Assembly: GCA_025991245.1 (NCBI GenBank)
Contig: BQMJ01000006.1
Span: 248,001 to 312,000 of the forward strand
Length of the DNA stretch: 64,000 nucleotides
DNA from: Galdieria partita
Lineage: Eukaryota > Rhodophyta > Bangiophyceae > Galdieriales > Galdieriaceae
Reading direction: 5' to 3'
Shown: positions 48,735-59,443 of the stretch, piece after piece
Position numbering within the stretch: the first letter of the stretch is position 1
Layout: every line of letters starts with the position of its first letter
The notes under the pieces: model-generated
What the model was told of the DNA's origin: nothing
Seen by the model: the letters and a program-made list of their open reading frames with translations, nothing else
Databases searched by the model: none
Program-made: the position numbers and the translations under genes

Positions 48735-48950
48735 AACCCCTGCTCCCTATACAGTCTTGTAGTGTAACTTGGTTTTTCAAGTCGAAGTATACTACAAAGT
48801 CTTGTGAATTGTTGTTGTGAATCTTCTTTTGTGTCACACTCATCAAGGTCTCTTGTAGCACTCGAAGGACATTCTGATTTGATTCTTGTATTCTTCAAAC
48901 AACCAGTTCCTTTATTTGTGAGTTTCTGACCATTTAAAGTCTCTTATCCA
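48735..48950. repeat. Direct repeat, left copy (partner at 49,405-49,625)
   Basis: Both copies share the ordered blocks GTAACTTGGTTTTTC, GTACTAC/ATACTAC, TCTTGT/CTTGTGGA, CATCAAG/CACCAAGATC, CATTCTGATTTGATTCT / TATTCTGGGTTGATTCT, TTCTTCA and GTTTCTG/TTTCTGTC. On the minus strand each encodes LEKPSY followed by RL. Spacing is about 670 bp. The function is unknown. Confidence 0.55.
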
Positions 48951-49404
48951 ACTAAAGAGGAGACATGAGAGGATTGCTTTGATTGGAACAGGCAGAGCAA
49001 AGAGCTCTTCAACATAACTATTCCCAATCTTCCTTTTGTGATTGTTTTGCTCAACTGTGGCTGTAGTTGCTTTGTTACCATCTGTTTTGAAGTGGATAAA
49101 ATTGTTCCTTTTTATGAAAACATAAGTAGAGGACGACTTTTTAGTACGAAAAAAATTTTGAAGTTTTATGACTTCGCACTTTTTGAAATACCAACCAAGG
49201 CCCGGTTTGTTTAGGTCGTTTCCTGTCAACAACTTGGCTTGAACCTCTAAGTCGCTTCCAAGTTCTTGTCGAATGCAACGTAGGTTCTGTTCGAGAGTCG
49301 TTGATCCTTTGTTTTTAGTCTGTTTGTTAGTCTGTTTGGAGACGTTGACCCTGCGGAGTAGTGGGGAACCAGTGGGCACAAAGGCTCCAAGTAGACTTTG
49401 ACCT

Positions 49405-49625
49405 TGAATCCTTGTCCCACTCTAGTCTTCCAATGTAACTTGGTTTTTCCAATTGAATTGTACTACTAATTGTTGTCCTGTGAACAATTGTTGAAGACTC
49501 TCCCTTGTGGAACATTCACCAAGATCTTTTGTAACTTTCGGAGTATATTCTGGGTTGATTCTCTTCGGTTCTTCACAAAACTGATTTCTGTCATCGTTAG
49601 TTTTTGTCTATTGAGATTCTATTGT
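49405..49625. repeat. Direct repeat, right copy
   Basis: Partner of the repeat at 48,735-48,950. It is followed at 49,659-49,674 by a perfect 16-bp palindrome, TGAACTGCGCAGTTCA. The + strand is T-rich here, opposite to the A-rich DNA further right. Confidence 0.5.
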
Positions 49626-51622
49626 CCGAGTGGAGAGTGGAGATTGACTCGTGGCAACTGAACTGCGCAGTTCAACTGTGAGTTGCTGTTTCGAAAACGG
49701 ACGTGAACAGAGTTTGTACACCCACTTTGAAGCATCTTTACGTCGTTGTTTGCTAATCTTACTTGACGAGGTCACTTGAAGGATGCAAATTCGAAACAAA
49801 ACTTGGAAGAAAAAGAGCGTCTGATGGGAAAAATTTTCACAAAAGAGAGGTTTCACAACTCGTCGGCATAGTGTATGTTTGGAATGGCTACCTTAGTCTT
49901 TTGTGCTCAAGTCTATAAATACTTAGCAGTTGACAGTTTGTGAGACACAGTTTTGGAAAGGATATTGTTTGAATAGTATTACTGTAGGCAATTAAATAGT
50001 CCTCTCTTTCTATTGGGAAACCACAACCAGCTATGCAACGTACAATTCTATAAAAAGGCTGACAAGCACAAAGTATACAAACTGACAACTGTCCACGAAT
50101 TTATAAATACATTGCTCATTTTAGGCAGCGATTCTTTCTGCATATTAAATTACTCTACTGAGCAACATTCCTAGATATGCGCAAGATATTCCAGGATCTT
50201 CTTACGTTGCAAAGCAAAATTGAGCAAGAAATGAATATTTTATTCTTGATGCCCTGTTTACTTGAACGATCGATCTTCATACTGGTGGGTACGGTTGCCA
50301 AAATTTTATTTTCGTAGAAGTCTAGCGTCCGTGAATTAATATACGCTTAATTTCGTGACTAGTTAATTATACAAGAAGAACTCTAGCCAACATTCGAATT
50401 GTCATAATGATGAAAATGTCTGAAAGGCAAGGAATTTTTTCTATTCAATTGATAATAAAAAATGTACACGACCGTAATTTCATTTATAGCCAAATTAACT
50501 TGTCATTTATATACAAACGAGAAAGACTTTTAGCCAAGAAAGAGAGACAAACACCAACTGCAATACACAGTACAAAAAAGGACCATTATAGAAGAAAAAT
50601 ACAATTGACAATATCTAAGAAATTGAATCTTGGCAATTTGCATATGCTTTAACCCAATTCAGGAGAGGCGAGAAACTCAAGGTTTAGCCATTTTGAGTCA
50701 CAAAGGTGTAAACAGAGAGACTTCAAAAAAATCAACGCAAATTCTTAAAAAAAGGCAGACTAGAATTGACCATTCAAGTTTTACCAATCAGCCAATCAGA
50801 GTTATTCATAATTGTACTGAGCTGGGGCAAATGCAGTAGAGCTATCACCCAACGCCAAAAAAAGAAAGTTCTCGTATCGCTTCATAAGAAAAACTTTATT
50901 ATGAAGAACAACTATACAAAAATTCTTCTAAGACCAGAGTTTAAAAGAAAAGTCTCAAACAACCCAATATCAATCAAAACAATAAATAGAGATGCAAGAC
51001 AATTGACATGAGAAGCTTTATTTATCACAGAGACTTATTGAAGACACCATGTACTTGTGAGAGTTTCACATAGAATATTCAATTGAAAAGAGAAAAAGAA
51101 AACCAAAAATTTCTGGCAACAACAATATTAGCTCAAAACAAACTACTCAGCCAAAACAAGGACAAACACAATTAAATTTTTAAATTACAGGAAGTCTAGG
51201 AGAAGAAAAGGTCTACGAATTTTTATATAACCCAGTGGCGAATCAAAACAATTAGGAAAGCATATAAAAGCGGACCATACAAAAAGTTCAGAATAAAATA
51301 CATTAAAGCTATAAAGTTGTCTATAATGCACAATGCTGAAATCATTTCCGAACACTGTGATGTGAAAGAGGAAAAAGATTAACATAAAAAACACCTAAAG
51401 TACTACCTGGAAAAAACTACACATTCAAAAACCATACACACTCAAGAAGAAGAAATGCAATTTTACAAAGAAACCTCTATTCTTCACAGGCGACTAAATT
51501 AGAAAGTGATATCTGCGAAACAATACTAGCAAATAATATATAGAACCTTAGTAGATTGTGTTGCAAATGAAAAACTTGTTGCATTGTAGATTTTACTAGG
51601 ATGAATTAGAATCCAAGCTGGG
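49626..51622. other. Gene-poor A-rich region before the tandem units
   Basis: No gene is supported. Open frames up to 82 codons occur, but with lysine/asparagine-rich, low-complexity products typical of A-rich DNA. The composition becomes strongly A-rich on the + strand from about 50.4 kb onward. Confidence 0.45.
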
Positions 51623-53069
51623 TCGTTGGGAAAGAAGCTATTTGAGTTCACATGAGGGTTCATTGATTTATTTCCCCTCACTCTCCTCCATTGCCCTTTA
51701 GCTGTCATGGGCTGTGTTTTGTTCTACCTAGCCAATTCTCGACAAAATTCAAAAATTTTTCAAAATTTTTTTAAAGCAGATATTTGCGTCAAAAGGCTGT
51801 AGTAAATAGTTTGTATCTATGAAAATGTGTTTTTCTGATGTATGACTAGTTTTTCACGATTAGCCAAGAGTAAACTCCAACTGTCTAAAAAATGGCCAGA
51901 GTGTAATCTTCTTGTAAATATTAAAACAAGTAGTGGTAGAAATAATTAGCGACGAAGGATTTAATGAATTGGAACTTACCAAGCTCTTCTTTCATACTTC
52001 ATTGTCCTCTGGAAAAGTTGAGGAAAGACCAACGATTTATTCAAAATCTCTATGGTGCATTTTTGCATACATGACATAGTTGGAAATTTTTGAGCCAGTT
52101 TGCAAGTACACTAGAATATTTACAAGTAGAGCTTCTCCTGCAACTTCTCAAGTGTCACAGTATTTCAAGTTGTGTCACTAACATAGACATCTAGTCTCAA
52201 TCTTGCTCTTGCTCCCTATTCAAAAGTAGAAATAAATAAGTACCTCAGTAGAAGGCATTCATTTTATTTCTATTCGCCAAGTACCAATTTAAACGCTAGA
52301 TAAATATGAAAAGCAAAACGCATTGAAATTTCTTATGGTAATAATGGAAGAAATAGAATTTCGATTGGACGACTTCCCAAACAACGAGTTTCAAATAGAA
52401 AATTCTAGAGAAAAGAGCTAGGAAGAAACCAAAATATTATGCAATACATACTAAAAGACTAAACAAGTATTTAAAGATAAGAAAACAAAGAAGAACAAAT
52501 TGATTGTAAAGAAAAAGAGTGAAAGTACAATATGACCAATAAGGAAAAATGCCACGCAGTGATATAATCTTCTAATAGTTATTGCGCAAAGTATTGACCA
52601 GGTAGACATAAAGCAACAAGAAAGAGGAAGAACAGCAGACATGATGGAACATTAATGTTTTCACTGTTAACTGCTTCTTTTAGTTGAAAGCCTTCTTTAT
52701 GGCATATGTATGGTATGGCTTACTTTTGGTTCAATATGTATACCATCAGCAAAGCAGCATTATAGTATACAAAGATATTCACAGAATGAAATAAGGAGTA
52801 TACAATGATCATAAGAAAATAAAACCCTGCTTTGCCAAATTGCTAAGTGATAGATAGGACAACATAAGGAAAAAGTAGACCGAAACAAGGTTGTACTCTT
52901 CAAACCACTGTCATTGTATCGAGAAAGGCTCTAACACGGTGGATCCCGTGTAATATGGTTGCAAAAAAACGGAGCCAATTTAGTTTTGCAAGGTTTGAAG
53001 TAAATAATAAATTAGGTTAGCTCCAAACAAATGAAAACGTTTCCCCAAAACAAGTACTAGAGAAAATTC

Positions 53070-53228
53070 ATGATCAGTCAAAAGCTGTACAAGTGCACGA
53101 GTATGTTAGGGGATGAAGATTTCATAGGCGAAGATGAATTGACACAAATGGATCAACAAACAAAACAAAACTTAAACACTACCCAATACGAAAGCAACAA
53201 GGTTAAGTCAAAATATGTGAATCATTAA
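53070..53228 (+). CDS. 52-codon ORF conserved in both tandem units (copy 1), coding status uncertain
   Basis: ATG to TAA with core MLGDEDFIGEDELTQMDQQ, then TKQNLNTTQYESNK. The counterpart in unit 2 has exactly the same length, no indel and about 12 base changes in 159 (7-8 percent). Most changes alter the amino acid, so purifying selection is not shown. The acidic/glutamine-rich core looks more protein-like than the surrounding A-rich DNA. A splice-like ACTAG precedes it and AAG|GTTAAG follows NK, so it may instead be a relic exon. No family is recognised. Confidence 0.3.
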   Translation: MISQKLYKCTSMLGDEDFIGEDELTQMDQQTKQNLNTTQYESNKVKSKYVNH

Positions 53229-53895
53229 ATCATTCTTTGCTTTATAAGATTGGCTTCACGAGAACACAATTCAATGAAGGAAAGCGCGTGACGAATGTCA
53301 GAGGACACTAGACAATTCTTTTTTTATTAGGAATTTGTTACGTTTCTTTCTTTCTTGCACTTATTGACTAATAAATGAGCAATAAAGACACCGATTTTGA
53401 AAATAACCTATAGAGAAAAGAAAGACAACAAGAGAAATAGAATCTCTTGAAAGTTGAAGAATTCTCATAGACTACTTGTCTTTATTGAATAAGCATCTCT
53501 AATTGTTATCAGGGGTGGACATTAGTGACAATGCAAAAGATAATAAGAAGAAGTGTCCAAAATGCATGTTCATAGAAAAACTTACCATATTCTCTGTCGG
53601 AACCAATTCAATACTCTTGTCAAATTGAAATACTCAAAAGAAATTTTAAATATTTAAGGAGAGAAACAAAAACAACAGGATGATTACAAAGAACACGAAA
53701 GAAAATACAACAAAATCATGGAGGAAAAGTGCTCTTGAGAGATATGTTTCTCTTCAAGCTGTCATTCAAAGCATAGTCAAATTGACATAATCCAAGTTAC
53801 TACAGACCAACATTGAATTTTTATGGCTAGATTGCTAGCTGCTTAATTCATTTGAGACCTTTTTATGGCAAAAGAGTGGCTTGCTTTGTCTTCAT

Positions 53896-53914
53896 TATAT
53901 ATATGTATATATAT
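53896..53914. repeat. TA-rich microsatellite
   Basis: A short ATATATATGTATATATAT run in unit 1; the equivalent in unit 2 near 60,105-60,114 is shorter. Confidence 0.6.
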
Positions 53915-56529
53915 CAACAGTATAATTCGAGTATAATATAACGTCGATCAAGATAAAATAGAACAAAATGAATCCAGTTACCATAAGAAAGTAAAAAAGT
54001 TTTTACAAAGAAGGTGTCTGATAAAAGATGCCACATAGTAACAACCAACAGTCCCAAAATTCTACTTTTCGAAAAACTGTCGCTTTTCAATATCAAAAAC
54101 GACTATTGTGAAACAAGCCATGCTATACGTTAGCTGTAAAAAGTTACCAGATTTAGATTTCGCAATATATCAAATTCAAAACCAAATTGCTCAGCTCCCC
54201 CCAAAAAATTAAAAATCTAATAAAAATGAAAGAAATGGGACAATTGGATATCGTTTTCATGCAATGCAAATAGGACTGTTGGGGTGATTCCAAAAATTTC
54301 AAAGGATGAATTACTTTGTCACTCGAGATAAATTAACAAAATCACAAAAATCTTTAAGAATGTTGATACAATTTCACAAGTAAGAGAATCAATCTAAACC
54401 AATAATTTTCATGATTTATTGCAGCCCTTTTACGACGATGTACTGAATCGAGAAAGCGTCATACCTCTTCGAAAAAGAAAAGAAGAGTCGTGTCTTTTCA
54501 AATAAAAAAATTTAACTTTTTTTTTTTAAATTACCTACGGTTCATTGAAAGGGCGATAGAAATATCGTCTCAAAGAGGGTCTAAAGAAAAAGTATGAATG
54601 TAGGGAGGTCGGCACAAGTGAAAAAATTGAAGAATTTCAATACATAATTTGTCCTTTATAGCATCAGTATTCCTAGTTGTTCTCGGGGGTAATCAGTGGT
54701 GATAATGTGAAAGTTAGTAAAGAGGAAAGTAGATCCAATCTGCAAATAGAAAAAATCAATAAATTCTCACCTCGAACAGTTTAGTACATAGGTAAAATGA
54801 AACCAAGGAAAACTTCATTACACATTGAAGGGTTACAAAACATAAAACACAAGAAAAAAGATAGCAGTAGTAGAAGAGAAAGGATAGAGAAAGTCAACTT
54901 TTTGAAATGTGAACAAAGAGCCTAAACGTTGATTGATTCTTCTAATTCAGTCATTCTTATAAAATAACGATAGAACAAAAATCTATGGCATAACAGTACG
55001 CACATGAAAAACCAAAAAGATTGATTTGGAGTTTGACATTTTTGAGAATAAATAAAAGAAAGTTTAAAAAGTTTCTAACCAAACACAAAGTTCTATTTCT
55101 GAGAATACAAGAATAGCGTAGGCATTGTTTACTTTTGGCCAAAGATGTATAGCCACACTATATTTCAAATAGTAGGCTATTTACCGAATAAAACGAAACA
55201 AGCAGTCCCTCTCAATTATCAGAAAGCAAAAATTCCTTCACCAAATGGTTAAATTTTCAATAACACTGCAACGTAAAATACAATAAAGTGATCAAAGAAC
55301 CATACTCAAAAATTTGCTATATAAGACAGATTTTTAAAGACGATTCTCATAAGGTTCAACCATGAAAGTCTTGGCGATGCGATGGAAACAAAAGTCTCGA
55401 AACAATTCAAATTGCGAAGTTTTTCATTATGTATGCACTGGAGATATCAACGAATTTAATAAGAAAAGGCAATAAAGAAATATCATTATCGTTACAAAGG
55501 AATACCCATACATACCTATATGAAAAGAGAAATTTGCGAGAAACATTAATGTGACATTATTAAATAACAAATTCAATAATTCATAAAATTTAAGGCAACA
55601 CTAAAAAGAAAAAGATTTCATCATTTCAGTTTCAGTTCTATTATATTGGCATTATGAAAAGGTATTGAAGAGGAATTTATGCAATGTATCAAAGAGAAAT
55701 AGGCAATTTTTGCATTAAAAGGGCTACACTTGTTTCAAGGTGTTATTAAAGGAACAATACAAATACCAATTTTACAAGGAAGCCATCGAATAAGCATTTA
55801 AAGAAATAGAAACTAAAGAATATATTGAAGAATTTCCATGTACCACATATTCCTTTTATCATCAGTACCTTGAAACAATTCTCGTCCGGCAGAAATTTGT
55901 CGACCGTGGGAAACGAAGTAATAAAGTTACAGCAAACTGCTCATAGAGAACAAAAAATAGAATAGTTTTGATGAAAGAGAATTTATTAACTATATCACAT
56001 TGAAATGCAGAAGAAAAAATCTTTTTTTTTCATTTATAGAAAAGTAGTAAAAAGAAGGGATAGTCCTTGAAGACAACAATGAAGATAGCACAAAACAAAA
56101 AAAGGAAAGTGTTACGTAGAGACAGATTGCTCTATTCTTGTGACGACTTGTTCGCGCAAATTGCTCGCGTCTTAGACAAACGTCACCTGAAGGGTAACAT
56201 ATAAACGAATCACCAAAAATCTCAAAACCATACTAAAGAAGCAGAAAATTGCGCAATCCAAAAACATTTGAACTAAACGAGGAATCTAAAAACTAACTCC
56301 AGTTTCCAGTCCAAAAAAAAAACTCAAACAAAATGTAGCTGACAGAAAACCAAACTTAGTCAGTAGCACAACAAGCAAAATGAATAAAGAAATACGTAAC
56401 TATTCTTTGACAAAAAACATAAATAAGAAAAAACATATAAACAATTTACTCTAGCCACTCCTACTTTGAGACTACTAGAGCGCAATGAATTGAAAAACTA
56501 GGTATGTCCTGGCTGAAAGGAATATGTTG

Positions 56530-57415
56530 TTGAAAAATTTTAAGAGGTTCGCATGAATTGTACTTTTTTGGTTGTCTTTTTGCCTTATCATTTTCATCCT
56601 TTATCGATCAATTTGTACGACAAATTATCAAGTTTTATTTTCATAATTTTTTTTGTTCTTTGTAATGCCGTATTCATTATGTGAAGGATCCTTTTGCTTT
56701 CTTATAATAGATGGATGTTCTTTTATATTTTCTGTTAATTTTTCTTTATAGTTTGTGACCTTTGACATAAACATTAGACATTAAGAAAACCTAGTAGGTC
56801 CTAATGAAATATTGCCCGTGCCGTGTGCCGAACCATTCACATTTGAAGAGACATTACGTTTTTTGTCATCTTAATGCATTGTAGAAAAAAGTAAATTCGT
56901 GCTATCAAGGCCTCTACATATGCTATCAATCTTGCAAAATTGATTCATCCTGAAATTGTGCTGTTTATTTTGCCAGTGATCAAGTTACTTGCCTCTTGGG
57001 CTATTTTTGCTTTTCTTTGTATTTCTTGTATATTACACGAAATTCAGGAAATTTTGGAAATAATTTGAGATGCTATTTTTATTTTACAGACTTGCTGAGT
57101 GGGAATTTCATTGTTGCTTCGCAGTAATTTGAAATTGTGAGCATTTTTCTTGAATGGGTCTTTTTTTGTTGTTTTTGGCATCATTACTTCGTTCTTGATT
57201 GACTCATTACAAATTAATTGTTTTTTCTTTCATTTTATGATTTTTGGCTTCGTGTTTTATTTGAACCAAATCAATTTGGTAAAGTATTCTTTTGCTTTCT
57301 GACAGTGGATGACTTTACCTAGAATAACCCCGCTAATATCTACCAATAGTATTTGAGCTTTTATGTAGGTATGCATATTTTACTTGAATTCATACTTTAG
57401 TGAAGCCTAAAAAAA
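56530..57415 (-). repeat. Segment inverted relative to unit 2
   Basis: Its reverse complement aligns with 62,690-63,620 of unit 2. Examples are GTGAAGGATCCTTTTGCTTT (56,681) against the complement of AAAGCAAAAGGATCCTTCAC (63,457), and GCTTCGTGTTTTATTTGA (57,247) against the complement of TCAAATAAAACACGAAGC (62,880). The flanks on both sides (CTACTTTGAGACTACTAG on the left, GCAATAAATTTTGAAG to CTGGCAGAAGG on the right) align in direct orientation. Base skew also flips: 57,181-57,240 has 14 A and 32 T, while 53,401-53,460 has 33 A and 10 T. Confidence 0.85.
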
Positions 57416-57767
57416 CCGAAATAAGGAAATAATACTCAGAAACAGAGAAATACCAGGGTGCAAAAGGATAACTTCTAAATACAAGAAAATCTAGAAAATA
57501 CCTGCACGTTTTCAAGTATTCTTTTCATAAACATCAAATATACAAAAACACAAAAAAGAGGCACGCAAGAAACCGCACAGACCACAGTTAAATCACACTG
57601 GGAAATTTACCACCTAAATTATTTAGCTAGAATACAAAAAAAAGTAGGAAGCTCAAAAGAGTTCATAAACTTTCGTTTTTAATGCATTCAAAAGAAATTG
57701 AAACGCAATAAATTTTGAAGTATGTATAACCTGGCAGAAGGGAATGGGCATTTTTTTTCTTATTCAC

Positions 57768-57828
57768 TTTTATTAGGGTTTATTAAGGGTTCATTAGGGT
57801 TAGTGTTTATTAGTGTTTATTAGGGTTG
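57768..57828 (+). repeat. Degenerate interstitial telomere-like array
   Basis: Five or six imperfect units of about 10 bp based on TTTATTAGGG with variants TTTATTAAGGG, TTCATTAGGG and TTTATTAGTG, ending GGGTTGTC right where unit 2 starts. The motif is a cyclic form of a TTATT(T)AGGG-type repeat. The G-rich strand is the + strand, as expected if the chromosome end lies to the right. Confidence 0.7.
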
Positions 57829-59284
57829 TCGTTGGGAAATCCAGTAAGAAGCTATTTGAGTTCACATGAGGGTTCATTGATCCATTTCCCCTCATTTTCC
57901 TCTATTGCTGATTGTCATGGGCTGTGTTTTGTTCTACGTAGCCAATTCTCGACAAAATTCAAAAATTTTTCGAAATTTTTTTAAAGCAGATATTTGTGGA
58001 AAAAAGTTGTAGAAAATGATTTGTATATACTAATTTGTGTTTTCTTGTTTCATATGAACTTTTTCACGATTGGCCAAAAGTAAGCTCCAACTGTCTAAAA
58101 AATGGCTAGAGTGCTATTTATTTGTAAATATAAAAATAAGTAGTGGTCGAAATCAACAGAAATGGAGGAGTAAAAGAATCGAACTTACCAAGCTCTTCTT
58201 TCATATTCTATTGTCCTCTGGAAAAGTTGAGGAAAGACCAACGATTGATTCAAAATCTCTATGGTGCATTTTTGCATAAATGACATAGTTTGAAATTCTT
58301 GAGCCAGTTTGCAAGTACACTAGAATATTTACAAGTAGAGCTTCTCCTGCAACTTCGCAAGTGTCACAGTATTTCAAGTTGAGCCGTTAACAAAGACTGC
58401 TAGTCTCAAACTTGATCTTGTTTCCTATTGAAACGTAGAAATGAATATGTACCTCAGTAGAAGGCATTCATTTAATTTTTTTTCTCCAAGTACCGATTTA
58501 AACGGTAGATAAGTATGAAAAGCAAAACGCATTGAAATTTCTTATGGTAATAATGGAAGAAATAGAATTCCGATTGGAGGACTTTCCAAACAACGAGTTT
58601 CAAATAGAAAATTCTAGCGAAGAGAGCTAGGAAGAAACCAAAATATTATGCAATGCACACTAAAAGACTAAAAAAGTACTTAAAGATAAGAAAGCAAGGA
58701 AGAAGAAACTGATTGTAGAGAAAAAGAATGAAAGTACCACATGACCGATAAGAAAGAATGCTACTCAGTGATACTTTCTTCTAATAGCTACCACTCAAAG
58801 TTATAGATTATCTAGACATAAAGCAAATAGAAAGAGGAAGAATAGTAGACATGATGGAATAACTACGTCGTCATTGTTTATTGTTTATTTCAGTTGAAGG
58901 CTTTTTTATGGCATATGTATGGTATAGCTTACTTTTGGTTTTATGTGTATACCATCCTCAAAGTAGCATTATAGTATACAAAGATACTCACAGAATGAAA
59001 TAAGGAGTATACAATGATCGTAAGAAAATAAAACCCTGTTTTGCCAAATTGCTAAGTGAAAGATAAGACAGCTTAAGGAAACCATAACGCAAAACAAGGT
59101 TGTACTCTTCAAACCACTGTCAGCGAACCGAGAAAGACTCCGATACAGTAGATGGTAAATAGTACTGTTGCAAAAAAAGGAAAGCGGAGCCAATTTAGTT
59201 TTGCAAGATTTCAAGTAAATAATGAATTCTGTTAGCTCCAAACAAATGAAAACGTTTCCCCAAAACAAGTACTAGAGAAAATTT

Positions 59285-59443
59285 ATGATCAGTCAAAAGC
59301 GGTACAAGTGGACGAGTATGTTAGGAGATGAAGATTTCATAGGCGAAGATGAACTGACACGAATGGATCAACAAACAAAACAAACCTTAAACACTATCCA
59401 ATATGAAAGCAACAAGGTTGTATCAAAATATTTGAATTATTAA
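59285..59443 (+). CDS. 52-codon ORF conserved in both tandem units (copy 2), coding status uncertain
   Basis: Same start, same stop and same length as the ORF at 53,070-53,228. The core MLGDEDFIGEDELTRMDQQ is preserved with one substitution. It differs at about eight or nine residues overall. Confidence 0.3.
   Translation: MISQKRYKWTSMLGDEDFIGEDELTRMDQQTKQTLNTIQYESNKVVSKYLNY

Larger units (their letters stand above)
51623..57828 (+). repeat. Subtelomere-like tandem unit 1 (about 6.2 kb)
   Basis: Begins at GTCGTTGGGAAA and ends with the telomere-like array at 57,768-57,828. It is colinear with unit 2: for example AAGAAGCTATTTGAGTTCAC at 51,632 and 57,846, a CTCTGGAAAAGTTGAGG block at 52,007 and 58,216, TCGAAAAACTGTCGC at about 54,069 and 60,272, CTACTTTGAGACTACTAGAG at 56,461 and 62,644, and CTGGCAGAAGG at 57,731 and 63,924. 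Offsets stay within 6,183-6,215 bp, so indels are small. By eye identity is roughly 85-90 percent. No conserved large gene is present. The + strand is A-rich except for the inverted segment. Confidence 0.88.

Noticed and set aside
48912-49379. 155-codon minus-strand open frame
   Set aside because: It begins at GTG, is Lys/Asn-rich and overlaps the direct-repeat island. No recognisable domain.
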